NCBI GenBank assembly: GCA_041538025.1
Contig: JBGOEV010000001.1
Span: 88,823 to 152,822 of the forward strand
Reading direction: 5' to 3'
Length of the DNA: 64,000 nt
Origin: Thermosaccharophagus gerlachensis
Lineage (GTDB): Bacteria; Armatimonadota; Fervidibacteria; Fervidibacterales; Thermosaccharophagaceae
Shown here one piece after another: positions 26,293-34,325 of this stretch. Positions within the stretch are counted from its first letter, which is position 1. Each line of letters begins with the position of its first letter. The notes beneath the pieces were generated by a model. That model worked only from the letters and a program-made list of their open reading frames with translations. It did no database searches and was not told the DNA's origin. The translations under genes were made by a program, and so were the position numbers.

Positions 26293-27036
26293 ATGGGACA
26301 AAAAGTCAATCCTATCGGGCTCAGAATTGGCATAAATAAGGAATGGCAAAGCAGGTGGTTTGCAGATAGGCAATATAGGGAATATCTTTGCGAAGACCTA
26401 AAAATACGGGAATATATCAAACAGCAGTTCAAAAATGCTGGAATACCTAAAATTGAGATCGAGCGAAAATCAAAGCTTGTCATAATAACGATATGGGCAG
26501 CGCGCCCGGGGATGGTCATTGGGCACGGAGGTAGAGGGATTGAAAATTTGAGACAAGAACTGGTTAAAATGACGGGACGCGAGATTCACATCACTGTTAA
26601 GGAGGTTGAGAACCCTGAGTTAGAAGCTCAGCTTGTCGCTGAAAACATAGCTCAACAAATTGAGAGACGCATTTCTTGGCGAAGGGCAATGCGTCAGGCT
26701 ATTTTGAGGGCGATGAATGCTGGTGCTCAGGGCATAAAAATAACTGTTGGTGGAAGACTTGGCGGAATTGAGCTTGCAAGGGATGAGACTTTGATGGAAG
26801 GCAAGCTCCCACTACACACTCTTAGAGCTGATATTGATTACGGATTTGCCGAAGCTAAAACGAAATACGGGATGATAGGTGTTCATGTGTGGATTTATCG
26901 TGGAGATATTATAGAAAAAGCCGAGGAAAAGTTGATTCTTGCAGCGAAAGCTGGGAAGCCTATATCGCCTCGCCTTATTGTTGCTACAACTGAGCTCGAG
27001 GGGGAGATGGAAGATGTTGCAACCGAGGAAGCGTAA
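26293..27036 (+). CDS. rpsC: 30S ribosomal protein S3
   Basis: 247 residues. GQKVNPIGLRIGI starts the protein, the KH-domain GxxG loop is in ARPGMVIGHGGRGIENLR, and KTKYGMIGVHVWIYRG is near the C-terminus. Mediates mRNA entry and helicase activity of the 30S. GGGGAGAGGG binding site. Confidence 0.98.
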   Translation: MGQKVNPIGLRIGINKEWQSRWFADRQYREYLCEDLKIREYIKQQFKNAGIPKIEIERKSKLVIITIWAARPGMVIGHGGRGIENLRQELVKMTGREIHITVKEVENPELEAQLVAENIAQQIERRISWRRAMRQAILRAMNAGAQGIKITVGGRLGGIELARDETLMEGKLPLHTLRADIDYGFAEAKTKYGMIGVHVWIYRGDIIEKAEEKLILAAKAGKPISPRLIVATTELEGEMEDVATEEA

Positions 27037-27439
27037 ATATCGCAAGGAGCAACGAGGAGTATGTAAAGGAAAAGCCACAAGAGCAAATACAGTTGTGGAA
27101 GGTGACTTTGCTCTACAAGCTATTGAACCTGGCTGGGTGACTGCTCGTCAAATAGAAGCAGCAAGGATAGCAATCGCAAATTATGTCAAAAGGGAAGCAA
27201 AAATATGGATTCGCATTTTCCCATATAAACCAGTGACGAAAAAGCCAACCGAAAGCAGGATGGGCGGGGGTAAAGGAGATCCTGAGGAATATGTGGCTGT
27301 CGTTAAAAGGGGGACGATATTGTTTGAAGTCGGTGGAATTTCAAGTGATACGGCTATAGAGGCATTGAGACGTGCTTCTCATAAGTTGCCCATAAAAACT
27401 CGTATTATTTCGCAAGAGGTGTTACCTCATGCCAGATGA
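27014..27439 (+). CDS. rplP: 50S ribosomal protein L16
   Basis: 141 residues. MLQPRKRKYRKEQRG, the GFALQA-equivalent GDFALQAIEPGWVTARQIEAAR, and MGGGKGDPEEYVAVVKRG are diagnostic. It starts 23 bases inside rpsC with GGGGGAGATGG as binding site, a translationally coupled overlap. Confidence 0.98.
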   Translation: MLQPRKRKYRKEQRGVCKGKATRANTVVEGDFALQAIEPGWVTARQIEAARIAIANYVKREAKIWIRIFPYKPVTKKPTESRMGGGKGDPEEYVAVVKRGTILFEVGGISSDTAIEALRRASHKLPIKTRIISQEVLPHAR

Positions 27440-27650
27440 AAAACGCCGTGAGGAATTGCAAAGGCTTAGACAATTGCCGACCCAAGAACTGATAAAAGAG
27501 CTTGAGGAGACAAAGAAAGAGCTGTTTTTAACGAGGGCACAAATAGCCACATTCAGCCAAACCAATGTTGCTCGCGTGAAAACCCTTAAAAAGAAAGTTG
27601 CACGAATTCTTACAATATTGCGAGAAAGAGAGTTGCTTGGAATTGAATAG
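27429..27650 (+). CDS. rpmC: 50S ribosomal protein L29
   Basis: 73 residues, two-helix protein at the tunnel exit. LRQLPTQELIKELEETKKELFLTRAQIATFSQTN and the basic VKTLKKKVARILTILRERE fit L29. Overlaps the end of rplP by 11 bases. Confidence 0.95.
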   Translation: MPDEKRREELQRLRQLPTQELIKELEETKKELFLTRAQIATFSQTNVARVKTLKKKVARILTILRERELLGIE

Positions 27651-27699
27651 TTTTGGTCGGAGTTAGCCGGAAAGATACGAAAAGAGGGGTGTTAAGTGA

Positions 27700-28071
27700 A
27701 TGAGCGAACAAAGAGGGAAGAGGAAAAGGAGAATAGGGGTCGTTGTGAGCGATAAAATGGACAAAACAGTTGTCGTAGTTGTTGAGAGGTTAGTGCGCCA
27801 TCCTTTATACAAAAAAGTTTTGAGGAAGCGAAAAAAGTATTATGCTCACGATGAGAATAATGAGTGCAAAATCGGTGATGTTGTAGAAATTATGGAGACA
27901 AGACCATTGAGCAAGCTTAAGCGTTGGCGAGTTGTGCGAATAATTGAGAAAGCAAAAACCGTGGCACCGCTTGTTGACAAAGAAGTTGTTGAGGAAACTG
28001 CTGTGGCACCGCCGGAGCTTGTAGCCCCCTCAGAGCAAGTGGAACAAGAAGCAAGTGAAAACAGGGGGTGA
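27700..28071 (+). CDS. rpsQ: 30S ribosomal protein S17 with C-terminal extension
   Basis: The first 85 residues are a normal S17 (RIGVVVSDKMDKTVVVVVERLVRHPLYKK, later CKIGDVVEIMETRPLSKLKRW). They are followed by about 38 residues rich in Val, Ala, Glu and Pro that ordinary S17 lacks; this tail is probably disordered. The EF-G paralogue starts 6 bases after the stop. Confidence 0.96.
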   Translation: MSEQRGKRKRRIGVVVSDKMDKTVVVVVERLVRHPLYKKVLRKRKKYYAHDENNECKIGDVVEIMETRPLSKLKRWRVVRIIEKAKTVAPLVDKEVVEETAVAPPELVAPSEQVEQEASENRG

Positions 28072-28077
28072 AGTGTT

Positions 28078-30162
28078 GTGGAGTTGATTAGACCTGAAAT
28101 GATAAGAAATATAGCGCTAATTGGGCAAGGTGGTTCAGGAAAAACAACATTAGCCGATGCCATGTTATGGGTGGCTAATGCTGTTGACAGGCAAGGAAGA
28201 GTGGAGAAAGGGACAAGCATTTTTGATTATGAGGAAGACGAAAAGCAAAGGCAACATAGTATAAACCTTGCAGTTGGGCATTGTGAATGGAACGGTGTTT
28301 TGATCAACATAATTGACACACCAGGTGGAATAGATTTCGTTGGAGATGCATATGCAGCATTGAGAGTCGTTGATGGTGTTGTCGCAGTAATAGATGCTGG
28401 TGGGGGTGTAGAGTTCCAGCTTGAAAGATTGTGGTCAAAGGCAAATGAATATGGGCTTTCAAAGATAATTTTTGTGACGAAGATGGACAGTGAAAAAGCA
28501 GATTTTGAGATTGTGGTTTCTCAAGCCAAAGAAAGGTTGAAAACAAACATAATTCCATTAACTATCCCAGTGGGGGAACGTTCGGGGTTTAAGGGAGTTG
28601 TTGATGTTTTGACAGGAAAGGTGTTTACATTTGATAAAGGCGATCACAGTGTTAGCGGGGAAGTGGGAGGGGAAGTTGAAGAAAAATTGGAGAAATACAG
28701 GGAGCAATTGATTGAAGTCGCAGCTGAAAGTAGCGATGAGCTGCTCGAAAAATACGTAGAAGGGAAGGAGTTAACGAGAGAAGAGATTGAAAAAGGATTG
28801 ATGAACGCTATATCTGTTGGTTCGGTGATACCACTCTTCTGTGGGTCAGCTGCACAGTGTGTTGGCGTTTCACGCTTGCTTGATGCCATTGTGAAGTTTA
28901 TGCCATCACCAGTTCAGCGCCAGCCAGTTGAGGCTAAAACATTGGATGGTGAGAAGGTAATTAAGCTAACTGCCGACCCTGAGAGAGAATTCGTTGCATT
29001 GGTTTTTAAGACGGTATCGGATCCGTATGTTGGAAGAATCAATTACTTTCGTGTGTTTTCTGGGACAGTTGCATCGGATTCCTTTGTATTCAATGCAAAC
29101 GAAGGTAGAAGGGAAAGAGTGGGGCAGTTGTTCATACCTCAGGGTAAAAACATTGAATCAGTCGGTATGGTTCGTGCGGGGCAGATTGCAGCTGTCGCCA
29201 AACTTGAGATAACACGCACAGGACATACACTTTGTGATGAATCGCAACCGGTGTTGCTTCCACCGATAGAGTTTCCGATACCAGTAATGGAACTTGCAGT
29301 GCATCCTAAAACGAGGGGCGATGAAGATAAACTGTTAAGTGGTTTGCAGAAATTGCGGGAAGAAGATGGAGCTTTCAGATGGTATAGGAACAACGAAACT
29401 GGTGAAACAATTATTGCAGGGTTAGGCGATTTACATCTTGAAGTAGCAGTTGAACGATTGAAGCGAAAATTCGGTGCTGACGTTGAAGTTACATTGCCCA
29501 AGATACCGTATAAGGAAACAATACGGAAGAAAGGACGAAGCGAAGGGAGATATATACGCCAAACTGGTGGGCGAGGGCAATATGGTGTTGTTTGGCTTGA
29601 AATAGAACCTTTGGAAAGAGGTAAAGGCTTTGAGTTTGTGGATGCTATAGTCGGAGGTGTCATACCAAGCAAGTTTATTCCTTCCGTTGAAAAAGGGGTA
29701 ATTGAAGCGATGCAACAGGGTGTTCTTTCGGGGTATCCCGTTGTGGATGTAAAAGTCACTTTGTTTGATGGCAAGTATCATGAAGTTGACTCATCAGATA
29801 TTGCGTTTAAGAACGCAGGTAGCATTGCTTTTCGTAATGCCATGCTTCAGTGCGATCCCTATTTGCTTGAGCCGATAATGGAAGTTGAGATAATAGTGCC
29901 AGAGGAAAACATGGGGGATATAATTGGAGATTTGACGAGCAAAAGGGGTAGAATCTTAGGGATGGAAGCGATTGATGGAATGCAAAAAATTCGTGCGTTA
30001 GTTCCGCTCGCAGAAATGCAGCGATATGCAGCTACTTTGCGATCCTTAACGAGGGGTCGTGGTCAATATTCCATGAAGTTTTCTCACTACGAGGAAGTCC
30101 CGCCTCACTTGGCTGAGAAAATAATTGCTGAGTCCAAGAAAAAAGAAGAACAACAAAAGTGA
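28078..30162 (+). CDS. EF-G-like paralogue with altered G motifs, inside the spc operon
   Basis: 694 residues covering all EF-G domains. The P-loop is GQGGSGKT (16-23). Switch I lacks the RGITI motif (EKQRQHSIN instead). Switch II reads DTPGG (80-84), without the catalytic His of DTPGH. The G4 motif is TKMD (134-137) instead of NKxD. Domain IV is well conserved (RQTGGRGQYG, YHEVDSSD). This fits the bacterial EF-G-like group distinct from translocase EF-G; its role is unsettled. The GTG start follows GGGGTGAAG. It lies between rpsQ and rplN, 6 and 13 bases from each, so it is co-expressed with the ribosomal proteins. It is unlikely to be a TetM-type resistance gene. Confidence 0.93.
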   Translation: MELIRPEMIRNIALIGQGGSGKTTLADAMLWVANAVDRQGRVEKGTSIFDYEEDEKQRQHSINLAVGHCEWNGVLINIIDTPGGIDFVGDAYAALRVVDGVVAVIDAGGGVEFQLERLWSKANEYGLSKIIFVTKMDSEKADFEIVVSQAKERLKTNIIPLTIPVGERSGFKGVVDVLTGKVFTFDKGDHSVSGEVGGEVEEKLEKYREQLIEVAAESSDELLEKYVEGKELTREEIEKGLMNAISVGSVIPLFCGSAAQCVGVSRLLDAIVKFMPSPVQRQPVEAKTLDGEKVIKLTADPEREFVALVFKTVSDPYVGRINYFRVFSGTVASDSFVFNANEGRRERVGQLFIPQGKNIESVGMVRAGQIAAVAKLEITRTGHTLCDESQPVLLPPIEFPIPVMELAVHPKTRGDEDKLLSGLQKLREEDGAFRWYRNNETGETIIAGLGDLHLEVAVERLKRKFGADVEVTLPKIPYKETIRKKGRSEGRYIRQTGGRGQYGVVWLEIEPLERGKGFEFVDAIVGGVIPSKFIPSVEKGVIEAMQQGVLSGYPVVDVKVTLFDGKYHEVDSSDIAFKNAGSIAFRNAMLQCDPYLLEPIMEVEIIVPEENMGDIIGDLTSKRGRILGMEAIDGMQKIRALVPLAEMQRYAATLRSLTRGRGQYSMKFSHYEEVPPHLAEKIIAESKKKEEQQK

Positions 30163-30175
30163 AGGGTGAAAAGCC

Positions 30176-30544
30176 ATGATAATGCCACAAACGAGGCTCA
30201 AGGTTGCTGATAACTCTGGGGCAAGAGAAATAATGTGCATTCGTGTCTTGAAGGGTGGAAGTAGTAGATATGGCAATATTGGGGATGTGATTGTGGCTTC
30301 TGTTAAAGACGCTGTCCCTGGGGCAGCCGTTTCAAAAGGCGACGTAGTGAAAGCTGTTATTGTGCGCACAAAATACGGAATTAGGCGTGCGGATGGGTCA
30401 TACTTGCGATTTGATGAAAATGCAGCGGTTATTATTGACCATCAAAACAATCCGATAGGAACGAGAGTGTTTGGACCAGTTGCAAGGGAACTGCGAGATA
30501 AACAGTTCCTGAAGATAATTTCCCTTGCACCCGAGATTGTTTGA
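30176..30544 (+). CDS. rplN: 50S ribosomal protein L14
   Basis: 122 residues, exact family length. MPQTRLKVADNSGAREIMCIRVL and FGPVARELRDKQFLKIISLAPEIV are diagnostic. At the 30S-50S interface (bridge B8). Confidence 0.98.
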   Translation: MIMPQTRLKVADNSGAREIMCIRVLKGGSSRYGNIGDVIVASVKDAVPGAAVSKGDVVKAVIVRTKYGIRRADGSYLRFDENAAVIIDHQNNPIGTRVFGPVARELRDKQFLKIISLAPEIV

Positions 30545-30554
30545 GGTGGTCAAG

Positions 30555-30887
30555 ATGCCAAGTATGGGTATAAAAACTGGGGATACTGTCGTAGTGATCT
30601 CTGGAGTTGACAAGGGTAAAAGAGGGAAAGTGATAAAAGCTATGCCAAGAGAAGGGAAAGTTGTAGTAGAAGGAGTTAACCTGCGTTGGAAGCACCAGAA
30701 ATTCCAGAGGACAAGGACAATGCAAGTGCAAAGTGGGCGTATTCAAGTGCCTTTGCCAATACCAAGATGCAAGGTTATGCTTGTGTGTCCTCGTTGTGAT
30801 AACCCAACGCGAATAAAGAAAGTGTTCTTGCCAGATGGAAGGAAAGTGCGTGCATGTAAAAAATGCGGCGAATTAATTGATGAATGA
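30555..30887 (+). CDS. rplX: 50S ribosomal protein L24, zinc-knuckle form
   Basis: 110 residues. The KOW motif GDTVVVISGVDKGKRGKV is followed by a C-terminal CPRC...CKKC four-Cys zinc ribbon, the C+ version of L24. ATG 30555 preceded by GAGGTGG; an earlier frame start overlaps rplN. Confidence 0.97.
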   Translation: MPSMGIKTGDTVVVISGVDKGKRGKVIKAMPREGKVVVEGVNLRWKHQKFQRTRTMQVQSGRIQVPLPIPRCKVMLVCPRCDNPTRIKKVFLPDGRKVRACKKCGELIDE

Positions 30888-30899
30888 GGTGGATGAAAA

Positions 30900-31466
30900 G
30901 TGTCTGTAGGGAGCTATAAACCAAGGTTAAAAGAGAAATGGGAGAAGGAAGTTGTGCCACTTTTGATGAAGCAGTTTGGATACAAAAATGTTATGCAGGT
31001 TCCAAAACCTGTCAAAGTAGTGGTAAATGTGGGTGTTGGGGATGCAAAAGAAGACCCAAAATACTTGGATTCAACTATAAAAGAGCTTTCAATGATAACC
31101 GGTCAAAAACCTGTGGTAAGGAGAGCTAAAAGGTCAATTGCTGGATTCAAGTTGCGTAAAGGTCAACCAGTCGGGTGCATGGTAACGCTGAGGCGGGCTC
31201 GCATGTGGGAGTTCCTTGACAGGTTGATTAATGCTGCTTTACCTCGAATTAGGGACTTTAAAGGGCTACCTCCCGATGCTTTTGATGGGCATGGTAACTA
31301 TAATATCGGAATTGAGGAGCAGTTGATTTTTCCAGAAATAACTTATGACGACATCGCTAAGGTGCGAGGGATGAATATCACTATAGTCACAAGCGCAAAG
31401 ACTGATGAAGAAGCACTGGCTTTACTCAAATCCCTTGGGATGCCTATTCGTGATGCTGGAAAATAA
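30900..31466 (+). CDS. rplE: 50S ribosomal protein L5
   Basis: 188 residues; binds 5S rRNA. VVVNVGVGDAKEDPKYLDS, ITGQKPVVRRAKRSIAGFKLRKGQPVG and YNIGIEEQLIFPEI are diagnostic. GTG start with GAGGTGGATG upstream. Confidence 0.97.
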   Translation: MSVGSYKPRLKEKWEKEVVPLLMKQFGYKNVMQVPKPVKVVVNVGVGDAKEDPKYLDSTIKELSMITGQKPVVRRAKRSIAGFKLRKGQPVGCMVTLRRARMWEFLDRLINAALPRIRDFKGLPPDAFDGHGNYNIGIEEQLIFPEITYDDIAKVRGMNITIVTSAKTDEEALALLKSLGMPIRDAGK

Positions 31467-31487
31467 GCTACCGAGGTGCAAGGGACT

Positions 31488-31673
31488 ATGCCAAGGAAAG
31501 CATTAGTAGTGAAGGCTCAAAAGGAACCAAAGTTTAAAGTGAGAAAAGTAAACCGCTGCACACGCTGTGGGCGAGCAAGAGCATACATTCGTCAGTTTGG
31601 CTTATGCAGAATTTGCTTTAGGACACTTGCAAGCCAAGGGCTAATTCCGGGGGTTAGGAAGGCAAGCTGGTAA
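31488..31673 (+). CDS. rpsN: 30S ribosomal protein S14, zinc type
   Basis: 61 residues, the short zinc-binding form, with CTRCGRARAYIRQFGLCRICFR holding the two Cys pairs. ATG 31488 chosen over a GTG 12 bases upstream; GAGGTG lies in the correct window. Confidence 0.97.
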   Translation: MPRKALVVKAQKEPKFKVRKVNRCTRCGRARAYIRQFGLCRICFRTLASQGLIPGVRKASW

Positions 31674-31703
31674 AGCATGCCTCAATTGGAGGTGTTTGAT
31701 TAA

Positions 31704-32102
31704 ATGGTAATTACTGATCCAATTGCCGATATGCTGATCAGAATCAAGAACGCATCACAAGCTCGCTTAAGTAAAGTCCGCATACCAGCGTCTAACATAA
31801 AGCGAGAAATAGCTAAAGTGCTGAAAGAAGAGGGTTATATCGCTGACTATAAGTTTATCCGTGATAACAAGCAGGGCATTTTAATCATCTATCTTCGCTA
31901 CCTTGACGGGAAAAAGCCAGTAATAACTGGGGTTAAGCGGATAAGCAAACCTGGGAGGAGAATTTATGTAAAAGCCAACGAAATACCTATAGTGCAAAGT
32001 GGATTAGGTATAGCATTGCTTTCAACCTCTCAAGGTATAATGACTGATGCACAGGCTCGCAAGAAAGGTATTGGGGGCGAACTTCTGGCATATGTTTGGT
32101 AA
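31704..32102 (+). CDS. rpsH: 30S ribosomal protein S8
   Basis: 132 residues. DPIADMLIRIKNAS, the variable middle, and GIALLSTSQGIMTDAQARKKGIGGELLAYVW at the end match S8, a primary 16S rRNA binder and repressor of the spc operon in E. coli. Confidence 0.98.
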   Translation: MVITDPIADMLIRIKNASQARLSKVRIPASNIKREIAKVLKEEGYIADYKFIRDNKQGILIIYLRYLDGKKPVITGVKRISKPGRRIYVKANEIPIVQSGLGIALLSTSQGIMTDAQARKKGIGGELLAYVW

Positions 32103-32120
32103 TATGTGGGGGGATGGTTG

Positions 32121-32696
32121 ATGTCAAGGATCGGAAGGAAACCTATACCGATTCCCGAGGGTGTCAAAGTGCAAATCAATAACAACACTGTGGTTGTTGA
32201 AGGACCGAAGGGAAAGCTTCAGCAGTCCTTTCACCCAGATATGATAATTCGCTCGGAAAATGGTCAAATAATTGTAGAACGCCCATCGGATAACCGTTTT
32301 CATCGCTCTTTGCATGGTCTCACAAGGACTTTGATAGCTAATATGATTGAAGGCGTGACTAAAGGTTTCAGGAAAGTGCTTGAAGTTCGTGGTATGGGCT
32401 ACAGGGTGGAATTAATGGGTGAAAATAAACTGAGATTAATGTTGGGATTTTCCCATCCAATCGTCTTTGAAGCTCCTCAAGGTATAACGTTCAATGTTGA
32501 ATCTTTCACACCAACGCAACAAAATCAATATTTGTCGGCGAAAATAATCGTTAACGGGATAGATAAGCAACTTGTTGGGGATGTGGCTGCGAGGATAAGA
32601 GCTTTGAGAAAAGTTGAACCTTACAAAGGAAAGGGTATAAGATACGAGGACGAAGTTGTAAAGCTGAAGCCGGGCAAGCAAGCTAAAGGTAAGTAA
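32121..32696 (+). CDS. rplF: 50S ribosomal protein L6
   Basis: 191 residues. SRIGRKPIPIPEGVKV at the start, TRTLIANMIEGVTKGF in the middle and KVEPYKGKGIRYEDE at the end identify L6. ATG 32121 has GGGGGGATGG upstream. Confidence 0.98.
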   Translation: MSRIGRKPIPIPEGVKVQINNNTVVVEGPKGKLQQSFHPDMIIRSENGQIIVERPSDNRFHRSLHGLTRTLIANMIEGVTKGFRKVLEVRGMGYRVELMGENKLRLMLGFSHPIVFEAPQGITFNVESFTPTQQNQYLSAKIIVNGIDKQLVGDVAARIRALRKVEPYKGKGIRYEDEVVKLKPGKQAKGK

Positions 32697-32712
32697 GTGA
32701 GGGAGTTGAGAT

Positions 32713-33084
32713 ATGGCAGTTAAGTATAGGACAAGAAAAGAGCGTAGGCAGAGAAGACACTGGCGAATAAGGAAGAAAATTTTTGGAACTCCAGAAAGAC
32801 CACGATTATCGGTATTTGCAAGCCTAAATCACATATACGCTCAAATAATTGACGATACAAAAGGACACACACTTGTTGCAGCATCAACCCTTGATAAGGA
32901 GTTAAGAGGTAAATTCAGGCATTCGGGGAATGTAGATGCTGCAAGGGAGGTAGGGAAGCTTATTGCCAAGAGAGCCATTGAAATGGGAATAAAAAGGGTC
33001 GTTTTTGATAGAGGGGGACATGCCTACCACGGGCGTGTTAAAGCGCTTGCAGAGGCTGCGAGGGAAGTCGGATTAGAGTTCTAA
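32713..33084 (+). CDS. rplR: 50S ribosomal protein L18
   Basis: 123 residues; the 5S rRNA binder. RRHWRIRKKIFGTPERPRLSVFASLNHIYAQIIDD and FDRGGHAYHGRVKALAEAAREVGLEF are diagnostic. Confidence 0.98.
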   Translation: MAVKYRTRKERRQRRHWRIRKKIFGTPERPRLSVFASLNHIYAQIIDDTKGHTLVAASTLDKELRGKFRHSGNVDAAREVGKLIAKRAIEMGIKRVVFDRGGHAYHGRVKALAEAAREVGLEF

Positions 33085-33101
33085 AGGGGGAGTAAAAGAA
33101 C

Positions 33102-33749
33102 ATGGACATACAGTGGGAAGAAAAGCAGTATGAGGAAAGAGTTGTGGAAATTAGAAGAGTTTCTAAAACACATAAGGGTGGTAAAAGACTTTCTTTTCGG
33201 GCGTTGGTTGTAGTTGGAGACGGTAAAGGAAGAGTAGGGGCTGCCATTGGAAAAGCTTTAACTGTTCCAGAAGCTGTTAGAAAAGCATATGAAAGAGCAT
33301 GCAAAGAGATGTTTGAAGTTCCTTTAGTAGGTGACACAATACCACATGAAGTAGTTGGTAAGGTGTGCACAACAAAAGTTTTGTTAAAGCCTGCAAGTGC
33401 AGGCACTGGTGTTATTGCAAGTAGCCCTGTTAGAGCAGTGATGGATGTGCTTGGGGTTCGTAACATATTGACAAAGACATTTGGTTCAAGAAATAAAGCA
33501 AATACTGTATGGGCAACGCTTGATGCACTAAGACAATTGCGTTCACCCGAAGAAGTTGCAAGAATCAGGGGTAAAAAACTGAGCGATCTGCCAATACCAG
33601 CTAAAATACGAAGGAGGCTTGCTCAAAGTGAATTTACAGAACAACAAATCCCAGAAGAAGTATCTAAAAATACGCCTAAAGAAGAGCCTAATAGGATACC
33701 CGAAAGACCAGAAGGCTACAGCGAAGGCATTAGGGTTGACCAGGATTAA
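33102..33749 (+). CDS. rpsE: 30S ribosomal protein S5 with C-terminal extension
   Basis: The core (about 1-170) is a normal S5: RALVVVGDGKGRVG, TIPHEVVGK, LLKPASAGTGVIA and IRGKKL. The last 40 or so residues are an extra Glu/Pro/Lys-rich tail. The DNA for this tail also encodes the start of rpmD in another frame, an overlap of 122 bases. The tail is probably disordered and may have arisen by loss of an earlier stop. Confidence 0.97.
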   Translation: MDIQWEEKQYEERVVEIRRVSKTHKGGKRLSFRALVVVGDGKGRVGAAIGKALTVPEAVRKAYERACKEMFEVPLVGDTIPHEVVGKVCTTKVLLKPASAGTGVIASSPVRAVMDVLGVRNILTKTFGSRNKANTVWATLDALRQLRSPEEVARIRGKKLSDLPIPAKIRRRLAQSEFTEQQIPEEVSKNTPKEEPNRIPERPEGYSEGIRVDQD

Positions 33750-33840
33750 TCGTGTTGTCATAAAACCAGATAATCCATGTATTCGTGGGATGATAAGAAA
33801 GATACAACATCTGGTTGAAGTAAGCGAAGTTTCAGCATAA
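33628..33840 (+). CDS. rpmD: 50S ribosomal protein L30
   Basis: About 70 residues; KKYLKIRLKKSLIGYPKDQKATAKALGLTRINRVV and NPCIRGMIRKIQHLVEV are the L30 core. The GTG at 33628 is the best start, with AAGGAGG 10 bases upstream; a TTG at 33619 sits too close to that site. The gene begins inside rpsE in a different frame. The first 9 residues have no L30 counterpart. Confidence 0.93.
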   Translation: MNLQNNKSQKKYLKIRLKKSLIGYPKDQKATAKALGLTRINRVVIKPDNPCIRGMIRKIQHLVEVSEVSA

Positions 33841-33863
33841 GCTGTGGAAAGGAGATGTATAGT

Positions 33864-34325
33864 ATGCTATCGTTGAACTCTCTAAAACCTCCACCGGGAG
33901 CTAAACATAAACGCAAGCGAGTTGGCAGAGGCATAGCAGCAGGGCAGGGTAAAACATGCGGTCGTGGCACAAAAGGGCAAAAGGCAAGAGAAAATGTCCC
34001 ACCTTGGTTTGAAGGTGGGCAAACACCACTTTACAAGAGAGTGCCTAAGTTGAGGGGCATATCAAAGAAAGCAATGCCAAGAGAACCATTTCGCAAACAC
34101 TATGCTATAGTAAATGTTAAGCAACTTGAATGCTTTGAACCATATACCGAAGTGACACCTGAATTGTTGGTTGAAAGAGGTATAATTGACAAAATTTATG
34201 ATGGGCTGCGTGTGCTTGGGGATGGTGAATTAACAAAGCCGCTCATAGTCAAAGCACACCATTTTAGCAAAACTGCGAAGCAAAAAATTGAAAAAGTAGG
34301 TGGAAAAGCCGAGGTGATCACTTAA
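33864..34325 (+). CDS. rplO: 50S ribosomal protein L15
   Basis: 153 residues. RKRVGRGIAAGQGKTCGRGTKGQKAR and the GGQTPLYKRVPKLRG block are diagnostic. ATG 33864 is preferred because GGAAAGGAG directly abuts the earlier ATG at 33855 but is 9 bases from this one. The stop TAA overlaps the secY ATG. Confidence 0.97.
   Translation: MLSLNSLKPPPGAKHKRKRVGRGIAAGQGKTCGRGTKGQKARENVPPWFEGGQTPLYKRVPKLRGISKKAMPREPFRKHYAIVNVKQLECFEPYTEVTPELLVERGIIDKIYDGLRVLGDGELTKPLIVKAHHFSKTAKQKIEKVGGKAEVIT

Noticed and set aside
29139..29774. 211-residue minus-strand frame inside the EF-G paralogue
   Set aside because: Antisense shadow of a conserved gene; Ser/Pro-rich composition typical of such shadows.
28078..30162. 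EF-G paralogue as a TetM-type tetracycline resistance protein
   Set aside because: Its G motifs differ from those expected of TetM, and it lies inside a vertical ribosomal operon rather than on a mobile element.
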